Origin: Oligoflexia bacterium
Lineage (GTDB): Bacteria; Bdellovibrionota; Bdellovibrionia; Bdellovibrionales; UBA1609
Assembly: GCA_026914095.1 (NCBI GenBank)
Contig: JAPPIY010000022.1
Span: 1-7,105, forward strand
Reading direction: 5' to 3'
DNA: 7,105 nucleotides
Under the pieces are notes generated by a model. It had not been told where the DNA came from. It was given only the letters and a program-made list of their open reading frames with translations, and did no database searches. Both the position numbers and the translations under genes were made by a program. The first letter of the stretch is position 1. Each line of letters begins with the position of its first letter. This document shows, one piece after another, positions 1-5,602 of this stretch.

Positions 1-1000
1 CATATAACGCCATTGTCGCAAAGGTATGACGGCATATATGCGTCCCTCGCCAAGGAAGCCCCAAAGCCTTAAATCCCTTCGTAAAGGCATACCTTATTGA
101 AGTATAAATCGGAGTCTTGCCGTTCTTATTCAAAAACACAAACCCCTCTTCAGGCTTTTCAGCTTTTATCTCCTTCAGCAGTTGGATAAGCTCTTTTGGC
201 AGAACAAGCGTCCTTAGAGATTCTTTCGTCTTAGCTCTTTCTACTACAAAAGGCTGTTTAGATATTCTATCCCAGCCCACTACACGAAAAATATTCACTA
301 AGCCCTTCTCTAAGTCTATGGCATCCCACTTTAACCCGCAGGCTTCACCCACACGGACACCTGTAAGCACCATAAAACTGGCTAATCTCCAAAACACTTC
401 GTCCATTCTCTTGTTAGACTTCATCCAGTCTATCCAAGCTCTTACCTCCTCTGGCTTCATATAGTAATCAGGCCGTCTTGATACTGTTTCTTTGTAAAAA
501 CACATAGTCCTATGTCTTCTCACTATAGGAACAATAAAAGATGAATCCTTATAATGATGATACCAGTGAAGGATATGACCTAAAACTTTTAACTCCTCAA
601 CAAAGCTCTTTCTCTTATTGTGATCTACTTTTGGATGATTCTTTAACCAATCAATCCACAGATCAATATGAGAAGAGTTTAACTCTGACATCCTAATCCT
701 AGCTAAAGGGCTGTCTGTTAGATACATATACCGGCCAGAAATGCTTTGCTTTGAAGAGAAAGCTAAAAAAGGAAACTTCTCTTTTTTATAAAGCTTTATA
801 ACTTCAAGTAAAGTTCTTTTCTTGCTCTCACTTCTTAAAGCTCTTGGATCAGCTAATAGCTTTTCCTTTGTTCTATCGTGCCAGCTATGAGCTAAAGATT
901 TGCTCTCAAAAGATTTAAAAGCTAACCTAACACCTCTCACATAAATTTGAGCGTAATAAAACACTTTGTTATTCTTCTTTTTTAATTTTGTTATAGACAT
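1..1000 (-). CDS. Tyrosine recombinase / phage-type integrase (3' end cut by window edge)
   Basis: Site-specific recombinase that would cut and rejoin attachment sites through a phosphotyrosine intermediate, moving an integrative element in or out. The minus frame is open from ATG at 998-1000 to the left edge, 333 residues. An N-terminal arm/SAM-like part (about 1-165) begins with a basic MSITKLKKKNNK stretch. The catalytic domain shows the family signatures: Arg I in TGVRVGEACGLKW (R216), the beta-hairpin Lys region AKTKESLRT (K257/K259), and the HxxR box in THICRHTFAT (H321, R324). The H/W box and nucleophilic Tyr would lie off the left edge. The start is supported by AAAGGAG at 1009-1015, 8 bases upstream. 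The first codons overlap the end of the HTH gene by 10 bases, so the two are one operon. The recombinase family is sure; its specificity is not readable. Confidence 0.95.
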   Translation of the reverse strand, partial: MSITKLKKKNNKVFYYAQIYVRGVRLAFKSFESKSLAHSWHDRTKEKLLADPRALRSESKKRTLLEVIKLYKKEKFPFLAFSSKQSISGRYMYLTDSPLARIRMSELNSSHIDLWIDWLKNHPKVDHNKRKSFVEELKVLGHILHWYHHYKDSSFIVPIVRRHRTMCFYKETVSRRPDYYMKPEEVRAWIDWMKSNKRMDEVFWRLASFMVLTGVRVGEACGLKWDAIDLEKGLVNIFRVVGWDRISKQPFVVERAKTKESLRTLVLPKELIQLLKEIKAEKPEEGFVFLNKNGKTPIYTSIRYAFTKGFKALGLPWRGTHICRHTFATMALY

Positions 1001-1332
1001 GGTTCAAACTCCTTTGTTTGAAACCATTTGTCTAACTTCTCAAAACAAAAAAAAGTTTTTCTTCCTATTCTCAAAAATGGAATTGATCGCATAGCGACCC
1101 AGTTCCTTATCGTCTTTTGAGAAACTCCAATGTAATCAGCTAATTCCTCTATCGTTATTAAATTGTCAAAGAGCATGTCCCTGTTGGACTGACTGATATT
1201 ACTATCAGACTTTTTTAATTTAACGCTTGAAGATTCTTTTGTCCAGCTCTTTGGACACCTTGAATTATTTACTGAATTGTTTGTCTGAAATTCCAGATTT
1301 AATTGTTTAATTTTCTTATTTATTTTTTTCAT
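991..1332 (-). CDS. Excisionase-like helix-turn-helix DNA-binding protein
   Basis: Small DNA-binding protein of 113 residues. Residues 1-57 are a basic, Ser/Asn/Lys-rich, probably disordered tail. Residues 58-105 form a MerR-type/HTH_17 winged helix: LITIEELADYIGVSQ holds the first helix and turn, KTIRNWVAMRSIPFLRIG the recognition helix and wing, and FEKLDKWFQ the closing helix. This domain is typical of excisionases and small element regulators. Start ATG at 1330-1332 follows a purine-rich GGAAGGGGGG. The stop TAA (991-993) lies inside the integrase start region, giving a 10-base overlap. The position directly upstream of an integrase makes a recombination directionality factor or int regulator the best guess. 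The family is clear from motif; the precise role is inferred. Confidence 0.85.
   Translation of the reverse strand: MKKINKKIKQLNLEFQTNNSVNNSRCPKSWTKESSSVKLKKSDSNISQSNRDMLFDNLITIEELADYIGVSQKTIRNWVAMRSIPFLRIGRKTFFCFEKLDKWFQTKEFEPCL
1001..1025 (-). promoter_or_regulatory. Hairpin presenting the integrase ribosome-binding site
   Basis: On the minus strand GGTTTCAAAC (1025-1016) pairs with GTTTGAACC (1009-1001), nine pairs with one bulged T. The six-base loop is AAAGGA (1015-1010), which is the core of the integrase Shine-Dalgarno. The hairpin ends immediately before the integrase ATG and lies inside the last codons of the HTH gene. A ribosome finishing the HTH gene would melt it, so integrase translation is probably coupled to that gene. 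The structure is seen directly; the regulation is inferred. Confidence 0.5.
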
Positions 1333-1560
1333 ACAACCCCCCTTCCTACTTAAGACTCAAAACTCACTTGTATTTGAGCCTTTGTTTAATGACTTCTTTT
1401 TTTAAGAAAAGCTTTAATTAAAAAACTCCTCTAAAAAGCTTATATTGCTCTTATTTACAAACTTGTTAATCTACTTACAAAACAAGCGTTTAAAAAGACG
1501 ACCTGTCATAATAGCCGTTTTTATATCTTTAAAAATCCGCTCTTCCACCTCCTTTCTGTT
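1333..1560. other. Leader region upstream of the HTH-integrase pair; no gene seen
   Basis: AT-rich, G-poor on the plus strand, with no convincing gene. On the minus strand AAAGGAGGTG (1555-1546) is an almost perfect anti-SD complement, but no ATG, GTG or TTG stands at normal spacing behind it. A 25-codon frame from the abutting GTG (1548-1471) would be the only candidate. I could not pick out a good sigma70 promoter for the HTH-int operon here. Confidence 0.4.
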
Positions 1561-1853
1561 GATGATTTTTGGCAGGCTGTGAAAGCTCCTCTGCCCCTTT
1601 AGTCTCTCTCTTCTCACCCTATACCCTCAAATCTTACAAAAAAATAACTTCTTCTTTTTCTTCCTCTTCTTCAAACTCCTGCTTTTATCCAATAACAAAC
1701 TAAATAAAAGAAAACCCACAATTTAAAAACTCAGACCAAAAAACCGACAAACAACAAAACTCCAAATAAAAATAAACACTAAAACTAAATCCACAAATAA
1801 TAAACAAACTTCCACTCAAATACCGCGCCTTTCACAGCCTGCCAAAAATCATC
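1561..1853. repeat. Perfect 25-bp inverted repeat enclosing a 243-bp nearly G-free segment
   Basis: The arm at 1561-1585 (begins GATGATTTTTGGCAGG) is the exact reverse complement of 1829-1853 (ends CCAAAAATCATC), 25 of 25 bases. The 243-bp interior has no gene. From 1621 to 1823 the plus strand has about 4 G against about 52 C by hand count, so a plus-strand RNA would be an almost structureless loop closed by a 25-bp stem. It could be a non-autonomous terminal-repeat element (MITE), a recombinase-invertible segment, or an RNA with a long-range stem. No target-site duplication is obvious. The repeat is certain; its nature is open. Confidence 0.9.
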
Positions 1854-1919
1854 CCAATCCATTTACCTAAAACTACACTTAAACTTAACTACTACACTAC
1901 AACTAAACTTACTTCCTTC
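1854..1919. other. G-free tract (plus strand) continuing the skewed region
   Basis: Sixty-six consecutive plus-strand bases from the end of the inverted repeat to the next hairpin contain no G. Short ACTACA/CTTAAAC-like words recur without a clear period. There is no gene. It extends the C-over-G asymmetry outside the repeat arms, so the skew is not confined to the repeat-bounded segment. Confidence 0.7.
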
Positions 1920-1985
1920 GTTCCTCTCCGAAACTGACCACTCTCACTAAAGGATGTGTGGGAGTGGTCAGTTTCGCAGAGGAAC
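1920..1985. repeat. Long hairpin: 28-bp stem, 10-base loop
   Basis: Bases 1920-1947 pair with 1958-1985 around the loop TAAAGGATGT (1948-1957). One position is a true mismatch and one is a G-T pair. The central run CGAAACTGACCACTC pairs without interruption. No T-run follows on either strand, so it is not a normal intrinsic terminator. A structural RNA, a DNA cruciform site or a small palindromic repeat are possible. Confidence 0.85.
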
Positions 1986-2044
1986 TCCCGAACTCTCTTT
2001 TAAATTCCAAACTCTTAAAAACTCCTTTAAACATAAGGCTTTCA

Positions 2045-2152
2045 GTGTGAGCAGGTTGAGGGAAATTGAAACTTAAGCTCCTTTTACCCTGCTCACCCTG
2101 TGGGCAGGGATGTGAGCAGGTCATCTTCAATCTGTTCAGCAACTGCTCACAC
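2045..2152. repeat. Four alternating TGAGCAG motifs forming nested or alternative hairpins
   Basis: TGAGCAG occurs at 2048-2054 (+), 2089-2095 (-), 2113-2119 (+) and 2143-2149 (-). The outer pair is GTGTGAGCAG/CTGCTCACAC (2045-2054 with 2143-2152). The inner pair is CCTGCTCA/TGAGCAGG (2088-2095 with 2113-2120), extended by CCCTG/CAGGG (2096-2100 with 2105-2109) around the loop TGGG. The motifs can also pair 1 with 2 and 3 with 4, an alternative excluded by the nested form. The layout resembles a BIME-like repeat, a switchable RNA leader or a multi-site protein-binding region. The short minus and plus frames crossing it look like by-products of the repeats. Confidence 0.8.
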
Positions 2153-2400
2153 CTAATAAAGCATAAATTTTTTAACTTCGATTTTTTGCTTTTTAAAACT
2201 TTTATTAACAGACTTACTTTTTATAAAAATATTCAAATAGTTTATTGTGTTGTTTCTTCCTCTTTTATTTCCCATACTCTTGTTCTGCTCCTAGCTCATC
2301 TTGGCTGAGTGAGTTTAAAACCTTCTTTAAATACTTCCTTAAGTGTAGAATAAGCAATTTTAGTCTAATGTCCTGTTTGACAGTTTATGTAAGATAAGAT
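2153..2400. other. AT-rich spacer without recognisable gene
   Basis: T-rich on the plus strand, with short T-runs near 2167-2172 and 2181-2186 roughly 15-35 bases after the hairpin cluster. That is too far for a textbook intrinsic terminator. I see no coding frame, RNA gene or strong repeat. Confidence 0.5.
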
Positions 2401-2428
2401 TTGAACATTGATTTTTGCACTGTATAAT
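2401..2428 (+). promoter_or_regulatory. Sigma70-type promoter for the small ORF-HAD pair
   Basis: TTGAAC (2401-2406) and a perfect TATAAT (2423-2428) are separated by 16 bases; shifting the -35 by one base (TTTGAA) gives 17. Transcription would start near 2435 and leave a leader of about 115 bases before the ATG at 2549. The leader has no strong hairpin that I can see. Confidence 0.6.
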
Positions 2429-2548
2429 GAGAAAATATCTTGCAATGGGTCCAGTAAAAAGGGATAAACGAAAAGATCATCTAGTTTTGTTTGAGTTTTG
2501 GATTGAACTTTTAAATAAATAAAAAAATTGTATAAAAAGGAGGGGTAA

Positions 2549-2716
2549 ATGGAAGAAAGATATAAAAAACAGAAAAATGAACAAAGAGCCATTGATAAAT
2601 CTCAAAAACACTATGATTACGCCCGTATTGAAAAACTTAGAAAAAAAGTATGGGCTGATTCAGAAGCACAAAAAAACTGGGAAGAATTTGACAGAAAACG
2701 AAAAACAATCGAGTAA
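2549..2716 (+). CDS. Small charged hypothetical protein (55 aa)
   Basis: A 55-residue protein, MEERYKKQKNEQ... to ...FDRKRKTIE, almost all Lys/Glu/Arg/Gln/Asp with Trp at two positions. It is probably a helical or coiled-coil soluble peptide; I do not recognise a family. It has the best ribosome-binding site in the region, AAGGAGGGG at 2537-2545, 5 bases (counted from AAGGAGG) before ATG. Its third codon positions are about 21% G+C (12 of 56), as expected for this AT-rich genome. The overlapping HAD-frame extension upstream of 2688 is about 50% (21 of 42). This favours the small frame as the one translated here. It overlaps the proposed HAD start by 29 bases, consistent with coupling. Confidence 0.6.
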   Translation: MEERYKKQKNEQRAIDKSQKHYDYARIEKLRKKVWADSEAQKNWEEFDRKRKTIE

Positions 2717-3618
2717 TATTTCTATAGTTTGGGATTTTGATAAAACTCTCACTCCTCAAGATTCTACAACTGAACTCATTCGTTATTTCTTAGGAAATGA
2801 AACTAAAGGTTTTTGGAATGAAGTTAAAGCTATATCTGGAGTAGATTCTAAAGCTCCGATAGATTCTATTTCAACAAGTGAAGCCCCTGTTTGGATGCAT
2901 CTATTACTAGAAATAGCTATATACCATGATAACAAAGAGAAAATAGAACTAAATGAAGAACAGTTTAGTAGTTTAATAGCTCATAAAATAGAATTTTACT
3001 CTAATGTTCCTAAATTTCTTAAAGAAATAAAAAACTTATCTAACAAAAAACTTTTTAAAGACAACAATATAAAAATACATCATTTTATTATAACAGCAGG
3101 CTTACAAGATTTAGTATCTGCTGTTTTTAAACATCATCAATCTTCTGATTTTATAACAAAAATTTTTGGATGCAGATATAAAACAATCAAAGATAAAAAA
3201 GGCTTAGTTAAGAAAAATATTCCAATCTATTGCATGGATAAAACGACAAAAACGAGAGCTTTACTTTGAGATTTGTAAAGGTTGTTTTTTACCTAAAGCA
3301 GAATATAAAGTAGATGATTTAGTTCCAATAGAAAAAGAATGGTGTCCATTTGAGAATATGATTTATATTGGTGACGGAGATACTGATATCCCAGCATTTT
3401 CACTTGTGAAATCAAGAAGAGGAATGACTATAGGTGTATATAATCCCGGGGAGGCTAAAGAAAATATAATGAAAAAAGCTAAGAACATAACAAAAGGCAA
3501 AAGAATTGATCTATTTACACCAGCAAACTTTCAATCTGATGAAGAGCTTTTTCACTTTATAAAAATTCGTTGTGAGCAAATAGCCAAAAGATATGAAGCT
3601 TATCAAAAACCTTTATGA
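2688..3618 (+). pseudogene. HAD-superfamily phosphatase, split by a +1 frameshift at CTT TGA
   Basis: Haloacid-dehalogenase-fold hydrolase, predicted to remove phosphate from a small molecule through an aspartyl-phosphate. With a +1 shift at 3264 it gives 309 residues. Motif I is WDFDKTLT (nucleophile D16, acid/base D18), motif II is FIITAG (T137), the motif III lysine region is TKTRALFEICKG (K188 or K197), and motif IV is YIGDGDTD (D229, D233). Residues 30-130 form a cap-like insertion. Frame 1 stops at TGA 3267-3269; frame 2 carries on from TTT 3265 to TGA 3616-3618 with the conserved C-terminus. I chose TTG at 2688-2690 (GGGAAG 5-8 bases upstream) because upstream codons look non-coding. 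In-frame ATGs exist at 2577 and 2613 but lack an RBS. The gene may be a recent one-base-insertion pseudogene or may use programmed frameshifting. Confidence 0.8.
3261..3270 (+). other. +1 frameshift point, TTA CTT TGA G
   Basis: Reading TTA-C-TTT-GAG instead of TTA-CTT-TGA joins ...KTRAL to FEICKG, a natural HAD sequence. CTT TGA is the slippery codon plus stop used by prfB. The prfB AGGGGG stimulator 3 bases upstream is absent; only a weak GAGAG lies 5 bases upstream. The shift is certain from the two frames; recoding is unproven. Confidence 0.7.
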
Positions 3619-3968
3619 TAGAAAGTTCCAACAATTTTTTTTCTTTTTTCGCAAAAAATTTTTGCATTTATTCTTTTGATAATAGATTTTTTATTTTATC
3701 AATCAAAGGTTTTGATCTAGCAAAACAAAAATGTAATAAACAAACAATATCTTTGTTTAATAATTAGAAATTAATAAAAAAATGTCAGGTTTTTTATTAT
3801 CGAATCTCCTATACAAAATAGATTTCATCTAAATTAAAATAAGAACTAATATATATTGATTTTTTGTTATAAATTAAACAAGTCTTAATTCTGTAAGTGA
3901 AAAAAACTTTTTGTCTTTTATATAAAAAATGTTTTAGAATTTTGACATTAGATTTATAGAAAGTCTGA
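3619..3968. other. Convergent intergenic region; weak bidirectional terminator at most
   Basis: 350 bases of very AT-rich sequence between two convergent genes. GCAAAAA/TTTTTGC (3651-3657 with 3659-3665) is a 7-bp stem one base apart, too tight as drawn, flanked by T-runs on both sides. It is the only terminator-like signal. The short minus frame over 3809-4021 runs out of the nuclease gene region, has no RBS of its own and is very Lys/Phe/Ile-rich, so I do not call it. Confidence 0.45.
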
Positions 3969-4571
3969 CTAAGAAAAAACTTTAGGCTTAAAGTCTTTTT
4001 CATTTTTGATAATAACATCACCTGTAGCAGAGATCACAAAAAAACCTTGCTTCTCAGCTAAACTTTCCGCTTGCCTGTTTGCCTTGAGCAAAAAAGCCAT
4101 AGCTCCATAAACTGTCTTCCCTTTAAATTCTGGCCATAGAGTTTTAAACCGCTCCATATTCTTTTTAAACTTTGTTATATCAGAAGGGTCTAAAATGGCT
4201 TGGACTTCCACAACGACAGTTTCCTTTTTATTGACAGCAATAATATCAAACTCTATACCTCTAAATTTTGCATTGGTCATAACACCTTCTACTTTAATAC
4301 CTCTTTCCCTTAATCTTTGAGCTAAATTGCCTTTGACAAGATCTTCTCCTAGCGGACCCCAATAGTTTCCTGTATCTCCAATAGGTTTGTCGAGCTTTCT
4401 ATCTGTCCTTCTCATTTGCTCGTTGGTTTCAGCAGAAAGCTTGTCCATTTGCCGACCTACTTCTTTCTGGATGGCTCGTAGTTTGTCTATCTCAACAGAT
4501 AGATTTTTTATATTTTTTTGGCTTTCTTTTATAATATCCCAAATTTCTTTTGTTTGTGGTGTGGCTGACAT
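3969..4571 (-). CDS. DUF3782-like protein with PD-(D/E)XK nuclease fold
   Basis: 200-residue protein. Residues 1-66 are a predicted coiled coil (MSATPQTKEIWDIIKE, then heptad-like EIDKLRAIQKEVGRQMDKL and QMRRTDRKLDK). Residues 67-195 match the PD-(D/E)XK-like core: a GNYWGPLGEDLV helix with E76, EFDII with D109, VVVEVQ with E122 and Q124, then the WPEFKGKTVYGAMAF and GFFVISATGDVI strands. The family normally reads VEVK at the third motif; here Lys is Gln, so catalysis may be altered or lost. I chose ATG at 4569-4571 because relatives begin MSA.PQTKE; a TTG 30 bases upstream is possible. No strong Shine-Dalgarno is visible at either. The role is unknown in general for this family; DNA binding or cleavage is inferred from fold. 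It is a lone gene, convergent to the HAD gene. Confidence 0.75.
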   Translation of the reverse strand: MSATPQTKEIWDIIKESQKNIKNLSVEIDKLRAIQKEVGRQMDKLSAETNEQMRRTDRKLDKPIGDTGNYWGPLGEDLVKGNLAQRLRERGIKVEGVMTNAKFRGIEFDIIAVNKKETVVVEVQAILDPSDITKFKKNMERFKTLWPEFKGKTVYGAMAFLLKANRQAESLAEKQGFFVISATGDVIIKNEKDFKPKVFS

Positions 4572-4610
4572 GTTAATCTGGCTTAATGTTAAAAAAATCA
4601 AATAACCCTT

Positions 4611-4634
4611 AAAAAAGCTATAACGGGCTTTTTT
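4611..4634. terminator. Terminator-like hairpin upstream of the DUF3782-like gene
   Basis: AAAAAAGC (4611-4618) pairs with GCTTTTTT (4627-4634) around TATAACGG. T-runs follow on the plus strand (to 4635, then 4641-4648). It works on paper as an intrinsic terminator for plus-strand transcription, but no plus-strand gene lies just upstream. On the minus strand it sits in the leader of the nuclease gene and could act as an attenuator. Confidence 0.35.
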
Positions 4635-4757
4635 TGCAATTTTTTTTGTTTTTTGCTTTTTACATCAAATTATTTTCAATAACAATATTTTATAGCATAG
4701 GAAGAAGGGATTTTATAGAAAAATTTTTCAGAATTAGGTAATTTTGATAAGAAACTC

Positions 4758-4777
4758 CACGCGTGATTTTACGCGTG
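4758..4777. terminator. CACGCGT hairpin, weak intrinsic terminator
   Basis: CACGCGT (4758-4764), loop GATTTT, ACGCGTG (4771-4777), followed on the plus strand by AATTTTTAG. It is also a direct repeat of ACGCGTGA. The T-run is short. It marks the left border of a locally GC-rich block. Confidence 0.4.
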
Positions 4778-5043
4778 AATTTTTAGACGCAGGCAAGAAC
4801 TGGCGGAACTGGGCGGGACATGAGAGGAATTAGCTGGGCTTTGACTTGTCTTTCAAAGAGGTAAAATAAGCCATTGACTTGGTTAAAATGAAAGCCTCTG
4901 CTTTCGGGTTTTGTCCTTCCAAGCTGGAACAAATCAGCTTTCCTATTATTTGAGGCTTTAAGGAGTGTTTTTTGGCTCTTTCTTGTCTTTCTGCGTTTAT
5001 ACTTCTTTTGAAGATTAAACGAAATACAGACTGAAATGACGAC
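4778..5043. other. GC-rich island with an 86-codon start-less open frame (minus)
   Basis: Bases 4801-4860 hold 31 G+C of 60, well above the flanks, falling back after about 4920. On the minus strand a frame is open from 5043 to a TAA at 4783-4785 (86 codons). It is in phase with the stop of the gene at 5044, but no start codon or RBS begins it; the only ATG is near its end. It ends ...SRPVPPVLACV. I do not recognise it. A dispersed repeat or a decayed gene fragment is more likely than a live gene. Confidence 0.4.
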
Positions 5044-5473
5044 TTAATTTAAACTTTCATCACGATCAGACTCATAATTATCAATTTCCATTTTTATATC
5101 TTCTAAACTTTCATTTTTAAACTCTCTATGGATTGTCCCTAAAAACTGGACAGTTGTTAGGGACAATCCAAAATGCCTTTGAAAAGAAAAATTCAAAAAC
5201 TGAGACAGCCATAGGCACAAGCCCATTATATAAAGTTCTAACAGGATCTTGTTTTTTAAAAAAGTCATTAATTTTATTATTTTCAACTGGATATATATCA
5301 GCACTTACACCATCTATAGAAAGAAAATCCTTTTGTTCAAACCAGCTGTAGTTTAAAGTTCCTTCTGGCCAGTCCCAGAGATGTTTGCAAGGTATAAAAT
5401 TTAAATCTTCAATGAAGTTTTTAAGTTTTTCTTTTGTTGTGTTTTTTGGATATAGTGTTAAGTCTCGTCCCAT
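5044..5473 (-). pseudogene. Unrecognised gene interrupted by a 40-bp palindrome
   Basis: Start ATG at 5471-5473 (MGRDLTLYPKN) with AAAGGA about 8 bases upstream. The first frame reads through a Trp-rich section (CKHLWDWPEGTLNYSWF) and DFLSIDGVSADIYPVENN to SKAFW, then enters the palindrome and stops at TAG 5126-5128. A second frame gives the tail HREFKNESLEDIKMEIDNYESD to TAA at 5044-5046. Deleting exactly 5130-5169 joins them in phase as ...SKAFYREFKNES..., a 129-residue protein. So I read it as a gene broken by a short insertion; a single-base indel would also restore the frame. No domain is recognised. It lies 129 bases downstream of the DUF6527 gene on the same strand, so it may be an operon member or an unrelated cargo gene. 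Confidence 0.6.
5129..5170. repeat. Near-perfect palindrome (two head-to-head 20-bp repeats)
   Basis: Arms 5129-5142 and 5157-5170 pair 14 of 14 (TGGATTGTCCCTAA / TTAGGGACAATCCA). After one A-G mismatch, AACTG (5144-5148) pairs CAGTT (5151-5155) around a GA loop. The core 5130-5169 is 40 bp: two 20-bp halves differing at two positions. It resembles joined terminal inverted repeats left by a mobile element, or a very small palindromic element. It lies inside the reading frame of the flanking gene and breaks it. Confidence 0.85.
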
Positions 5474-5602
5474 ATATTTTTTCCTTTTATAATTTTCATA
5501 TGGTATATTATTCTTAATAAAAGTCAAACATTATAAATTTACAGATTTAACCCATCATCTAACAAGGAATTATATTTTTAATGGTATTCTATTTAAAAAA
5601 CT

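Noticed and set aside
1001..1012. GGTTCAAACTCC resembles a tRNA T-loop arm
   Set aside because: No acceptor, D or anticodon arms fit around it. The bases are explained by the integrase-RBS hairpin and the end of the HTH gene.
1909..2308. Short overlapping frames on both strands (1909-2142 minus, 2066-2308 plus)
   Set aside because: Both cross the hairpin repeats, lack a ribosome-binding site and resemble no protein.
2527..2536. TATAAA at 2531 as a -10 box
   Set aside because: It would start transcription inside the ribosome-binding site of the 2549 gene; 2401-2428 is the better promoter.
2365..2592. 75-codon minus frame
   Set aside because: Antisense to the promoter, leader and start of the small gene; Phe/Leu/Tyr-rich composition is what an A-rich coding strand gives in reverse.
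3267..3278. TGA 3267 read through as Trp or Sec instead of a frameshift
   Set aside because: The same frame meets TAA at 3276-3278, and the HAD sequence continues only in the +1 frame.
5130..5169. Integron attC site
   Set aside because: GTTAGGG fails the core consensus GTTRRRY at its last base. The site is only 40 bp, and it lies inside a gene rather than between cassettes.
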